Assembly: GCA_030765045.1 (NCBI GenBank)
Contig: CM060962.1
Span: 142,329,525 to 142,393,524, forward strand
Direction: 5' to 3'
DNA from: Tenodera sinensis
Lineage: Eukaryota; Arthropoda; Insecta; Mantodea; Mantidae
Length of the DNA: 64,000 bases
Part shown: in pieces, positions 10,951-21,984 of the stretch
How positions within the stretch are numbered: position 1 is the first letter of the stretch
How the letters are laid out: every line of letters starts with the position of its first letter
Made by a program: the position numbers and the translations under genes
The notes under the pieces: generated by a model
Databases searched by the model: none
What the model saw: the letters and a program-made list of their open reading frames with translations, nothing else
Told to the model about the DNA's origin: nothing

Positions 10951-10962
10951 CGTTGGGCGCCA
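10951..10962 (-). promoter_or_regulatory. Gypsy-B primer-binding site
   Basis: The minus strand reads TGGCGCCCAACG, a typical retroelement PBS ending in the complement of tRNA CCA. It lies 6 bp inside the 5' LTR (which begins at 10969). Its position fixes transcription of Gypsy-B to the minus strand. Confidence 0.85.
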
Positions 10963-10968
10963 AATTCT

Positions 10969-11265
10969 TGAAGCGGTTCCCTTCGATCTCTTCTTTTTAA
11001 TGATTACGTCGGAGAGCACGGGATTCAGGGGAACGGAGAAATAAACAACACTAGTTTTTCATTGATTAATAAATACATATATATCAACTTCACTATTTAC
11101 ATTCGTCACTGCTTACATCCGCTCCTTCCACTTTCATTGCTCATGCTTCACTCACTGAACCTTTGTTCCAGTCGACTGACCGGGCAGCGCCTCTTGGCTA
11201 GTCGAACAGCTGACGGGTCATTAACCCCGCCTAGGTTGAATTTAGTGGTATTTAATACTGTTTCA
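10969..11265 (-). repeat. Gypsy-B 5' LTR
   Basis: 297-bp partner of 6623-6916, next to the PBS. It would carry the promoter of the element on the minus strand. It is bounded on the right by the TSD GAGT. Confidence 0.93.
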
Positions 11266-11294
11266 GAGTGATGTTCGATAGGCCTGCTCTAGCA

Positions 11295-11870
11295 CGAGGT
11301 CCTTATCTGCAAGGTATGCGTGAGTTGTGGTAGGAATGGAACGAAACGAAGAGTTAACAAACATTTAACTTTATTTGCAAATTTCCAGATTTGTAGAGAA
11401 CTGCCGACGATATCTAAATAGAATATAACTTTCTAACTTCAACTGCAACGCTATAATATTTGAACTTTGTCACCCTTTAGCAACCACTGAATTATGTATA
11501 CGCGCCAGCTTACGTACAAATCACACAAAGTTGCATGCGCGCTGGCTGCTCGATTCAAGACGAATGTGTGTTGCGTTGCATGTATTGCGTGGGCGACACG
11601 AAGGAAGCGATTTCCATTGGCTAACATTTTAAGCATGCCATGGTAAGATAAGAATCAGCCCGCGGAACTCTTCGGGCTTTGCTCGCACAACAATTGTAAT
11701 CTTATCACTCATCTAATCTGCCTAGGCTCCCATTCTTGAGACTAATATATTCAACTATTAACTATCGATTAGAATCTCCTTTTACTTCTTTCTATTATTA
11801 ATTACTTATATTCACATTATCATTTCGGTTTCACCACCTAGCTGGGAGGTGCTCAATGACAACCCACCCA
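11295..11870 (-). other. Continuation of Gypsy-A 5' flank, probable LTR; border unknown
   Basis: This sequence was contiguous with 5495-5545 before MITE M1 inserted, and it lies where the Gypsy-A 5' LTR should continue. It has mixed composition and no ORF with recognisable domains. Without the second LTR the point where the LTR ends and older host DNA begins cannot be seen. Confidence 0.35.
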
Positions 11871-11989
11871 ATCCACTGGAGGATGGCTCAGAGGTTTCCT
11901 TCCAGCGGAAACTGGGGAAAGCTCGGTCTGACAGCAGCTGTTTAAATTGTCACCCTCTGGCAGAGTAAGAACAACTTTCAACTTACAAG

Positions 11990-12240
11990 CACCTGTGCCA
12001 TCTGCCCACCATCAATTGACACACAGCTCAAAAGTCGTCCAGTAATACAAAAGAGGGAGATGAAATGAGAGGAAATGGGAGAGAGGAGACCCATGGTAGA
12101 AGACATCACCTCACATTTGGCTTGCTGACCAGGAAAAAACCATGAAAAACCCATGGTCAGAGTGGGCAGCCACCAGGAATTAAACCTGGGAGTTCCCAAA
12201 TGCAAGCTTCATGCATTACCACAGAACCATCTTGTTTGGT
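11990..12240 (-). repeat. tRNA-derived SINE
   Basis: On the minus strand the head (12235-12165) reads GATGGTTCTGTGGTAATGCA and then a B-box-like GGTTTAATTCC. A body with CCATGG-containing and CTCTCTCC-like pyrimidine stretches follows. It is diverged from the other SINEs in the window. The 3' border is not clear. Confidence 0.5.
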
Positions 12241-14930
12241 TCCATAGGATAATATGCTTCCCTTGACTAGAGCATCAGAAAAATTTTAAAATTGTCCTAA
12301 AGAAAATGCTTATAAATAACCCATAGGAAAACTGAATCAGACCTGAAAAACTGAATGGCAAGGGAAGACTCAAGACTCTGTGCCACTGTGCTTACTACTC
12401 AGCTATTATGGCCAGCTGCCCATATGAACATTAAACTACTTAGTGTACACAAACTAGTGTGTATAAAAACAGTCATAAATAGTATCTTGTGGTATAAGTG
12501 CAGCAAGTGCATCTTTGCAGAAAGTAATTTGAAAACACAAGACAAAGTACCAGTAGAGCACTTTCACTTCTGAGTTTTTGTAGAGGACTTTTTATTGTAG
12601 TGTTTAACACTGCTTTAGTACATGTGGCACCACAGACGATGTAAAGGACTTAACATACATGCATATATGCCATACTATTTTTTGATGATATTGAGAAATA
12701 GAAAAGAAAATTAATTACTGCCAGCTGCTCATAGGCAGTATTAAGGCCAACTGTGTTAGTCTTTGGGAACTGATGTTTAATTAGCCACGTGTGGTAGTGT
12801 TGACTGAATCAAAAACTGGTGACATGGCTGCTTGTGCCAAAAGTTACACTTAAATGCTGCATAAATTAAATCATATGTAAATGTTAACAAAGATTTAAAT
12901 GGTAAATGTCAAATGTGATTATATTGTATGTCTGCAACAAAATATATATACATATACACATACCAATATTAATATTAGTTTTAGTTTAATGTTTGCAGTA
13001 AAAATGCAAAATGCATGGAGTGCAGAAATTTCAACTTCTCAGCATTATAGCATGAGAAGAAACCGAATAGACAACATAATTATTTAAAAATTAAATTAAC
13101 CCTTAATATTGGTTAAATACAAAGTCAACAAATCATTAGGTGCTTGTGATACTGGAAGTTGCCTTTAGGTATGATATCTCAGATATGCACTAAAGGCCCT
13201 GCAGGATATAGGAGTCAGACGAGAAACTTGAATATACATGTACACAGCTTGACAAAGTAGCTTAGGGGTAAGAGCACTTGCATGGAGAGCCAAAGATATG
13301 TGTTTTGAGAATAAATTTGCTTTATGCACTCTGAAGATATTTTAAAATTTTATGCTGCCAATGTCTATAATGTACAGCCCAGATAAATTCACTTGCACAC
13401 ATTTCATGCTTTTCTTTGTACCAATATAACCCCTTTCCATCTCCAATGAGATGATAAAGTCCAGCCTACCAAGGGTCTAGAACAGAGGTGACATCAAACT
13501 CTGGGTTCACCTTGCAATGACGTCAGGATTGTTTGTGAGCATACTTTGAATTTGTTCAAAAGTATCTAGTCATGAAATCTAACTCATTATTCACGTTCTA
13601 AGCACAAACTTAACATTGTTCATTTTCTTGCAATTGAACAGCAAACAATAAAATCATTGCTGAGCTTTTTTGTACAGTAATTTCCTTGCACTTCTTTCTG
13701 ATACATGGCCTTCAGTTTATCCCACAATTCACCTCCTCCGGGCAATTTAACATACACATACAAACGGTAGTTTCACTTTGGGTTTAACACCAGAAACTTT
13801 TATTGTACCGTGAGATAGAGTGTATGTATCTCACAGGGTAAATTGGTTAATTTTAAAAGCACATTTAGAAGACATGATCTTGCTTGTAATGTAAGTTAGG
13901 TGGACAGCAAAGACCACATCAATTTAATGAGATGAAGTTAGCAAAAAATTGAGCACTCAGTGTACACACAATAACAATTATACATTTATCAAATGACCAG
14001 GAAGCTAGGAGAAATATTCAGAAATGCATGCTGTAGTACTGGAAGAATGACCTTCGGTTAGATCCTACAAATCTAATGGTAGGAAACATCATTTAGCTTT
14101 ATTTAGGAGAAGGATTAGAATGTGTCTGGACAGGATAGAACAAATCTAAAACACTTCAAAACAGTAAATATTATTTAAATTATGTTTAAGTTGACAAAGA
14201 TATATAACTTCAAACAAAACAATAAATGCACACCATGTCAACAAATAGCACCTTTTCTGAGAAAAATAACTTAACTTTAGTTAATTAACTTCGAGGAAGC
14301 GTGGCTAGAGAGCGTGGTGTAAACACATGTACCAAAGAATCCCAACCACAGTCTGCAATCTGTCCTGGCACGTGATTGTTGAAGTCTAAGCCATACACAA
14401 ACTCTGAATGATGCTTCACTGTTTCTAAAGGATCTGCTGAGTGTTTGAAGTCCCAAACCCTTCAAATTTGAACAACATCATATTAATCAGTATAAAATAT
14501 TCTCCAAACATAATAAAATGAAATATGCTTACCTATAATGCAGATTTACCTGTAGGTTTATAAAATACATTTTATTTTAAAGCAAACTTATCTTTTATAT
14601 TTAGATTAAATTATCAGATTTAATCGTGCATTTGGTATATTAAATAACTTGCCGTTAGGAGTCCACTATTTTAAAATTGTAATGAAGTTTTTACATTCTT
14701 CCCCTGAAGATGACTTTATCCCCTAATCCTATTCTTCCATTCAATATTTTTAAACATTCTAACTTAATTATAAGCAAGCATTGTTTCAAGCTAATGACTA
14801 AGTTGAAATCTTACATAAAAGTGATAAGCATCTGAGAAACATGGTACCAGCTGGCAGATATATCTTTAGCAGTGGGTTGTTTCTGATTAGAAAGGTAAAA
14901 ATTCAATAACAAAGCAAGACTTACACAAGC
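12241..14930. other. No recognisable gene or repeat
   Basis: AT-rich sequence with many stops in all frames. Short ORFs here lack domain signatures. There are no clear TIRs, LTRs or tandem arrays. It may be intron, intergenic DNA or very old repeats. Confidence 0.5.
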
Positions 14931-14954
14931 TCACACCAGTGGTGGGTTTTCGTT

Positions 14955-15062
14955 TGAAAAAGAAAAAAAAAAGAATGAAGGAAAGGAAGACAGGGAGAGG
15001 CAAGGAGAGAGGGGAGAGAAGGTTAGAGAGAGGTGGTTAGAGAGACAAGGGAGAGAGAGGGA
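14955..15062 (+). repeat. Purine-rich low-complexity tract
   Basis: A run of GA-rich sequence (GGAGAGAGG-like units after an A-rich start) with almost no pyrimidines over about 100 bp. Confidence 0.85.
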
Positions 15063-15454
15063 CACATGCAGAATAATGATTACAATTCAAAACGCCCTAA
15101 ATTTCAGAGAGAAACTTTCCACCACACATTCAACTCATGCTGATGAAGGTATCAGCCTCCAAAATATATCCTAATGGATTAATTAAAATAGCAACTTCTT
15201 AATATTCTGCCCAAAATATAGGCTAGAAGCTTAATTTTTATTTAGAGTAATAGTCCCACAGTGAAAACGTCTTAGTTCTTCTAAGAAACTGTGGTGTAAA
15301 ACAGGAATGGGGGGGGGCCTGTGTAACATCCTGGAGAGAGGTCTGTGGAGGGGCACTATTGGAGCAGTGGCATAATGCTGAGTCTTAGTTTTCAAAAACT
15401 GCAAATACCTATTCATTAAAATTCAAGGTATGCTGCTGCATAATAGCAGCAGCA

Positions 15455-15496
15455 GCAGTACTATTATTATTATTATTACTATTACTATTATTATAG
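15455..15496 (+). repeat. Short (CAG)n and (ATT/ACT)n microsatellites
   Basis: A few CAG units are followed by ATT and ACT units, directly next to a LINE fragment. They may be the remnant of a 3' tail. Confidence 0.85.
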
Positions 15497-15790
15497 TATG
15501 GTGCCCACGAGCATATGGCAGACAATCAATAAGGACATCTGCAATGGAGAATGGAATATTGCATGTCGCACAGACAGGCACCGGATCACCACGCAAAATG
15601 TGTCCGTGTGACTCAGGTGTGGCCTATCCTCAGGCAGGTTAAAATCACCTCTTCCTGCCTGGAATCCTTGCAAGATGTTCACCAGGGTTGTACCATGCCC
15701 TTGATTGTCCGTAACTGAGTGCCAGCTAATGCTTCCCAAGACTCCTACCAGACAGCATATAGATGGCGATGGAAGTTCTTCTGCACATCT
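15497..15790 (-). pseudogene. Old LINE fragment, RNase H C-terminal region
   Basis: The minus strand aligns by eye with LINE-A at about 26915-27210, the part encoding the region after RNase H. That region includes the RLRIGHT.ITHG and CSTCG.QL motifs. Shared words include GACAATCAA, GGATCACCACGCA versus GGCTCACCACGCA, and CTCAGG. It is far more diverged than LINE-B, with several stops, so it is an older copy of the same or a sister family. Confidence 0.7.
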
Positions 15791-16170
15791 ATATAAGGGA
15801 GAGTATGGGTAGAATACTCTGCATTTATCTATAGGAAAGTGTTCATCCAGTTCCTTATTTTGGAGATGAGAATATCGCTTAATGAGCTCTGAGTTACACT
15901 GAGGCTCTAAGCTTTGGTTGCACTTTATTCATAGCAACATTGAATGAATTCCAAAAAAGATTGAAACCATTCTAAGGATTTCAAACATAATGAACTATTG
16001 TTCAAACTGCAGCTTTAGTTGGGCTATAATATGCATGTGTTCCTGCAGGCCATTTTCTTTACCTTACCCAGGGATGCAAGACAAGGGAAAATATGTTGTT
16101 TGCTAATGCTCTGAATCTTGGACTTGCAATGTATTCTCCATCTGGCATACCAATAATACAATGTTACATG

Positions 16171-16260
16171 AGTAAGTGAGTGAGTGAGTTACTGAGTGAA
16201 GTTTAAGGGGACCCATCAACAACTAGGTCATTTGGGCCTAAGTTGAATTTGAATACCTCC
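16171..16260 (-). repeat. 3' end of a LINE with (CACT)n tail
   Basis: It starts with GTGAGTGAGT repeats. These are followed by TTTAAGGGGACCCATCAACAACTAGGTCATTTGGGCC, given here in two parts: TTTAAGGGGACCC and AACTAGGTCATTTGGGCC. The same arrangement occurs at the 3' ends of LINE-A, LINE-B and the 50-bp stub. On the minus strand it is the LINE 3' UTR with a tetranucleotide tail. The sequence to about 16720 may belong to the same old copy, but I cannot read it as protein. Confidence 0.7.
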
Positions 16261-16720
16261 TATTTACAGAACTGCTTGACACAGAATTAAATGTTCTTTA
16301 TCTATAATAAGGTCTGGTTGCTTGCAAAGGGTGCACTGTGGTGAATTGTATATATTTATTCCATGAAGGTCTGCAGCTAAACAATTATGACTAGTAGTTG
16401 ATCGGAATATGCCATATTTTTAGGGTTGCAAGGGGTAGTGAAGTGTAATATACAGCCTCTCCTACCCAATTTCTGCCCTCTTGAGCTCCTTGTGGTGCAA
16501 CATGCTTTTGCAAAAGCGGCTCTAAGGACTGAGTTACAGCAGTATAACTGTTACATCCTATTGGAAGAAATGCCAATTTAAACACTGTCTTGTCATGCCA
16601 TTTAGGCATCCCGCAGTACTGAATGTGGGGAAAGATTCCTCACCTAGGTCCAAGAGACCCATCAACTGATGATGAGTGCTGTCCTCCAGGCATACTGGAA
16701 GTTATAAATGGACAGATTAA

Positions 16721-17216
16721 CCACTGATATGTAAAAACCGGTACCCATTAAAAACAATTATAACTAAGCTCATGATGTGTCCAAATGCTAAATATTTCAG
16801 AATCTAGGGAAATATAACAACTTGTTTTCTCCTAATTGTAGACTCCACAAATCAAGTTTTATAAGAAAGCTCTGCACTACACCCCAATGCTTGTGGAATG
16901 CATCATATAATTGCATAAAACAGTGTCTTTGTGTGTTATAAACAGCAAACAAGAAGGGTAGAGGTCAAGGTCACCTGACATGTGGTGACACATGGGATTA
17001 AGAATGCCTAATATCTGGTATAAAATATAATAATTCCAATAATTAAAATATACTCAGTAATTGAGGTGCATGGTAACAATCTGTTACTCTTATTTGAACT
17101 AAAAACTATGAGCTACATTTTCCTATTCACATTAAAACTCTGGTACCTAGTACTTGACTATATACTAAGCACCTGAATTTTGCCAACAAGAGAGTATGAT
17201 TCCCTCATATCATATC
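16721..17216. other. No recognisable feature
   Basis: AT-rich sequence, no coding frame of note, no clear repeat structure. Confidence 0.5.
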
Positions 17217-18371
17217 ATACATGGATTCTTTTTTTTTTTTTTTTTTTTCAAGGTCTGATTGGTTGTGAAGCCAAAATCACAGTGAAAATCCAAAAATATT
17301 TATTTGCAACATTTAGCTGCACCTACATGCTACTTCTCTACATAGTAACTGCTGACATTGACATTTTTCATAGTGTGGTACCAGCTTTCCAATCTCTTGT
17401 CATAGAAGGCAGCTGTCTGTGCTTTCAGCCACTTCTCTATGTTGGTGTGCAGCTTATTGCGACAAAATGATGTCCTCCTAGCCACAGTTTCATGTGAGGA
17501 AAGAGCTGAAAATCAAATAGAGCCAAGTCCAGACTGTAAGGTGGGTGATCTAACGTTACCCATGAAAACTCTCAAAGAGCCTCTGTGTTGCAGCTGCACT
17601 GTGCGCCTTGCATTGTCATGAAAAAGGACAATGCCTGATGACAACATTCCTCTTTGCTTGTTCTGAATTGTCCTTCGTAGACGTTCAAGAGTCATGCTGT
17701 ATGACACTGCATTGATATAGACCCACGTCTCATCCCCTGTCACAATTTACTTAAAGAAATCTTTTTGTCATGGTAGTGCTGGAGAAACGTTAAGGCGGTG
17801 ACCATTTGCTATGTTTCATGCTAGTCCAACAGCCTCTTGGGAACCCATTTCATACACAATTTGCAGTACTGAAGGATCTCAGTCTTGATGGTATTGAGAA
17901 CTCATTTTGAAATTTTGGGAAACAAATCACTCAACACAGAAATTGTGAACTGACAATTTTCTCGTATCGCCTGATCCACTTGGTGAACAAGATCATCGGT
18001 TGACATTCACTTTCTTCCCTGACCAATTGCATCACGAACATCTGTATGTCCTGATTCAAAGTTCCTGCACCATTTTGCACTTTGCTGTCACTCATGAAAG
18101 TTTCACTGCACACATTCATTTGTCAATGAATTTCAGCTGTATAACACTCCTCTGCATAATCGGATTACAGCACACAGTTCATATTTGGCAGGAGACTAGT
18201 GTTTTGAGCATGTGCTCACTGAGCACTCAAAACTGACAAGTGTAATGTGACGTGATCAAGGGGTATATTAGAGGCATTGCAGAACACATGTGCACACAGC
18301 TTGAACTGATTTTCTCAGTAGTTTTGGTTTCATGACTAATCGGACCTTGAAAAAAAAAGTAACCCTTGTAT
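17217..18371 (-). mobile_element. mariner (Tc1/mariner) element
   Basis: Inverted ends: 17217 onward (ATACATGG..., a long T-run, CAAGGTCTGATT) and the reverse complement of 18371 (ATACAAGGG..., a T-run, CAAGGTCCGATT). The total of about 1155 bp is slightly short for mariner. The left T-run is longer than the right one. The expected TA target duplication is visible on the right and blurred on the left. Confidence 0.85.
17290..18180 (-). pseudogene. mariner transposase, inactivated
   Basis: Reading the minus strand, the N-terminal helix-turn-helix region lies in 18119-17931 and the catalytic part in 17743-17290. The first acidic motif is VTGDETW (read as MTGDETW). The second is LFHDNAR. The region where the third catalytic Asp (YSPDLAP in the family) should lie reads NVRSPTLQSG, so that residue is lost. 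The C-terminal WLKAQTAAFYDKRLESW segment is still legible. Several frameshifts and stops separate the parts. The family cuts and pastes at TA, but this copy cannot encode an active enzyme. Confidence 0.85.
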
Positions 18372-19282
18372 ATCATAACTAGACCTTGGATTTTAGGTTT
18401 TATGCCTGTATTTTCCTGAAGAAATAATCCAAATCCAAATATATTTGTTCACATTTTATGTAAAACTAAACCTCCTGTAGAAGTTTTATTGTACTTATAA
18501 GTGCCTAATATACCCTAATGTACCTATTTCATGGGTTTTAAGCCTGCAAAGGCCTAATTATAACAAACAGAAATTATAAAACTGTGGTGTGTTGTCAGTT
18601 TAGTTTTGAATCAGAGTCTGAAACATCGTACATCACCAAATAAAAATACCTGCACTTATGTTTCAAGAACAAGTCTTTAGTTCTAACATATTAAACAAAT
18701 AGAAAAAGTATTTTAAAATTGTCATCCAAAATGCTGAGTGGAGAGCCAACAAGTTGCCAACTGTAAGCAAGTGCAGCATTCTTGCACACAAAGGGGTGGA
18801 TTTAAAACAGGGATTAGAATAGGATGAGTTGACCTTGAGTATCAAGCATGAAAGGAACTTCTCGATCAACAAACTTAAATATTTCTAACAATCCTCCAAA
18901 GAGCAATTTGTAACAACTTTTCAGTTGAAAATGATCATTTTGCTGCTACATAACTGCTCTAGAAGGGGGTTGTGCTAACCATGGCCCTCGTCAAGCTTCA
19001 CTGCCTAGTCTCTCAGTATTAACTGTATTTGGGTTATGATCAGTTACACTTTTTGCTGTAAAATATGGCACTTAAAGATGACCAACTGCCAAGTAGAAAA
19101 AAGAGCTATCTCTTTCTACTTTCCATGTTTCAACATAAAGCAAATGCACAATTTGCACTCCTCTCCTTGGAGGAGTTCCTAACACCCCTCTAAAAATTGT
19201 TCCATACTGTAGGCCTTCTACAGTACAGTGTTAGCTATGACTGTGTGCCTGTAAGAAGCTATAATTAATGTAAAGAGTCAAA
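18372..19282. other. No recognisable feature
   Basis: AT-rich DNA with only short ORFs without domains. It may include the lost 5' end of the neighbouring hAT remnant. Confidence 0.45.
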
Positions 19283-20460
19283 ATGCCAAAACTGAAATCT
19301 TCTTAAAGTGCACCGATACAACAATTGATCCAGCACATACTAGGACTCACCAGTGATTGGAAAATCATTCTCTGTGAATTATGCAATAAACAGGTAATTA
19401 ATTTTCACAGTCCACCAAGCTGTTTCAATTATATTCTCCTCTATTGTAACTAAACATTTCCTCCTTTTCTTTTGTGCAGGTTTCACAGGAAAAGCAATCT
19501 CATATCAATCAGCATATATTAATGATAGTGGCCATAAAGCTTAGAGTTCCCAAACAGCATTAAAGAAAAGTTTATAAGCACACCTTCCTACATCTACAAG
19601 TGAAATTTATTTTAATATGGATCTATACAAACCTTTAGTAGCTGCTAACATTTCTTGGAATGTAGTACAGAATCTAATTTTCAAAGAATTTTTAAGCACA
19701 CCTTCCTACATCTACAAGTTGAGGCAGAATATTAGAAGACCCCAAAAGAAAATCGTTTATGTGAATATTTGTTAAGAGTGTAATTTGTTTTTTGATGTTG
19801 GTATGAGTTGATTAAATGACGAAAACGTGTTACTAATGTTCATTGTTACGAACAATTAAGTTTGTTTAAAGACGTCACAAATATTTCCATATTTAATTTT
19901 AATATATATGTATAAATATTAGAATTATAGGTGTTCAATAATGAAAGCGAAGGGAAAATGGCTAAGGATTGCTTCCCTAACAATACAGGAACTATTTGAT
20001 GGACGCATGCGCGGATGTATACGTGGCAGTCGGAATGATAGACTTGCAACTAAAAGAATGGGGACTAGCGTCTACGTGTTCAAGGTGGAAAGAGGTATTT
20101 TGGTAGCGTGTGTAGAACGTTTACCAGACTTTCATCAAGCTTTTGTTCCACTTTTTGAAAAAATGGAAAGACTTAAATAATCTAAAACGGTGCTAAGAGG
20201 ATTTATTTAAATGTAAAATAGAGAAAAAGTGTTAATAAAATAATACATTGTGGTGAAGAAACATCGTGTGATTATTCATTCCATCCGTTGCCATGCCCTG
20301 AGGAAAATAAGAGCCACATCGCTCTAAATTGAAGCTCCACTTCAATAAAAACAGCACCAAAGTGAAATTTATTTTAATATGGATCTATGCAAACCTTTAG
20401 TAGCTGCTAACATTCCCTGGAATGTAGCACAGAATCTAATTTTCAAAGAATTTTTACAGA
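19283..20460 (+). pseudogene. hAT-III: spliced hAT/CGGBP1-like transposase remnant
   Basis: The start at 19283 (ATGCCAAAACTGAAA) gives MPKLKSS, like the MPKVKPS start of hAT-I. The CELC pair of a BED-type zinc finger follows. An 86-bp intron with GT at 19394 and pyrimidine-rich AG at 19478-19479 splits the finger; the next exon gives SQEKQSHINQH. The downstream segment MDLCKPLVAANIPWNVAQNLIF (in parts) is the conserved region before the catalytic core. A 119-bp unit (19577-19695) is tandemly duplicated, and the second copy is interrupted at 19719-20359 by the ~640-bp segment. The core and C-terminus are not found. The ORF is broken by stops. Confidence 0.65.
19719..20359 (+). mobile_element. 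641-bp inserted segment S, copy 1
   Basis: It begins TTGAGGCAGAATATT and ends CAGCACCA, flanked by AAG on both sides (19716-19718 and 20360-20362). It matches, in opposite orientation, 42258-42900 inside the hAT-II transposase gene, along nearly its whole length. It has no visible TIRs, no LTRs and no poly-A tail. It contains a short ORF at 19941-20180 (79 codons) that is not clearly conserved in the other copy. Nature unknown: a short transposon lacking obvious TIRs, a retrocopy or an intron-like element. Confidence 0.7.
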
Positions 20461-20639
20461 CTTTTACAGTCTATTTTTCACACTTGTATGCACAACTGAG
20501 ATGGATAATTCAAGCTCTTTCGCCAACTAAATATGCATTCCAACATGTGAATCAACACAATGCAAATTTTCAGATTTCTTGTGCCAAGAAATACCTTTCT
20601 ATTGGCTTTCTTTACCTATATGATGCAACACAAAAGCAC

Positions 20640-21984
20640 TGATGTTGCTGCAAAACACAGCTAAAACACTATGTACTGCATTATAACTATATACAATGCA
20701 TAAATCGCAGGCTTCCGCACTAACACCATGCAAACTAAGACAAAATGTGTAGCAACTGACACTGCATCTGAGCGCTGCAATTTAGTGGAAAATGGAAATA
20801 AGTGAAAACGATTAAACAAAAAATCAATGCTGTCAATGTGGAAAATGCATAAAGGGCAGGAAATACAGCCGTTCAAAAGTTGAAAATGGTAGGAACACTA
20901 TGTACTGCCAATATTGGATACATGATTGCATCTACGAAAAATGATGTAAAGGTAGGAAAACATAAATGACAGGATACATAAAAAAGGGCTGTTACTGTAA
21001 TTGGAATCAGAAATACATTATGATGATGATGGTGGTGGTGGCGGTGAAAGAACTCCTGCAGGACAAAATTCCGGCACACTGGCGATGCTGATATGATCCT
21101 GACACTTGACAGCGTTGTTAAACAACAAAATAATTTAATTTGGACACTTCTAGGAAGGTCATTATTTCTGCTTAAACTGCATGCAAAATTTCTAACTCAT
21201 TTTTCTTCACTTTAATTGATGTTACACATTTATTCATTCAAAACAAAATAACATCCACAAATGCTAGGTAAGTTTGAAATGTTTACTGCACATTCTATAA
21301 AGCATGAAAAACATCAGACACATGAGGTTAACTTTGTAATTTTGAGATAAAAAAATAAAATGTGTGTAGTGGTTGCAAAAATTTTGAAATTTTTGCTTAG
21401 TTCATAATTTTTTTTTAATTTTCTTTATAGTTAAGATATCCAAAAACCTATGCATTAAGTTTTTTAAATGAATCTAGATTTTGTGAAAAAAAGATTCAAA
21501 CATTTTTTCAAAAAATGTGGAGTGAATTTTATTTAAAATTTGCACATTTTTGAAAGAAAATGTTCAATAATCCAAAAACTGACATACAAAAACAAAACTC
21601 TGGCAGCTAGTTTCATATAACTTCCCAAATATGTGCACAACAAATGTAATATGCAGCTTCAAAATTGTGCAAATAAAAATTTTACACATCATCCCCCTTA
21701 ATTTTCTCACTGAGCTCATAAGTGTTCCTTATGCTCAAGCTTTTTCGTTGGAGGTGACACTGAAATTTTCTGATAACCAATTTGACGGATTGTATGTGGG
21801 CGAGTCTATGGAATTGATGACTGGACGATTTTATTACCAGCTTTGTGAATCTTTGGTATTCCATATTACATACTGGGTGAAGTTGGGTTGCTTGTTATCG
21901 CAATTTTATTTTCTTACTCTCTTTGATCTCTTTTAGACTGGATAGAAGTGTTTTTTAATATTTCTGGATTGGATCTGTTTTTAA
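20640..21984. other. No recognisable gene
   Basis: AT-rich. A small (ATG)/(GTG) trinucleotide run lies near 21018-21045. The plus ORF at 21631-21936 (101 codons) has no domain that I recognise. The segment ends at the TTAA (21981-21984) flanking piggyBac-1. Confidence 0.5.

Larger units (their letters stand above)
6623..11265 (-). mobile_element. Gypsy-B: internally deleted LTR retrotransposon
   Basis: A complete insertion of 4643 bp, bounded by LTRs of 294 and 297 bp (TG...CA) and a 4-bp TSD, GAGT (6619-6622 and 11266-11269). It is transcribed on the minus strand: 5' LTR on the right, PBS, coiled-coil and capsid Gag, basic Gag C-terminus, protease, then directly the integrase C-terminus. 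RT, RNase H and the integrase core are absent. The LTRs differ by only a couple of substitutions and a few short indels, so the insertion is recent compared with its neighbours. It sits inside MITE M1. Confidence 0.93.
5546..11286. mobile_element. hAT-type MITE (family M1), split by two nested elements
   Basis: The MITE starts at 5546 (CAGGCGTG) and ends at 11286 (...ATAGGCCTG). It is flanked by a perfect 8-bp TSD, CTCTAGCA (5538-5545 and 11287-11294). Its body is 6457-6622 plus 11270-11286, about 183 bp, and it matches the intact copy at 56062-56235. A hAT derivative landed in its first 8 bp and Gypsy-B landed near its 3' end. TIRs of the CAGG.GTGTCAAACA type and 8-bp TSDs are typical of hAT MITEs. 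Confidence 0.88.

Noticed and set aside
16391..16609. 72-codon minus ORF
   Set aside because: No recognisable motif; lies in a degraded LINE-like area and cannot be supported as a gene.
19941..20180. 79-codon plus ORF inside segment S
   Set aside because: The frame is not clearly kept in the second copy at 42258-42900, so not claimed as a gene; noted only as content.
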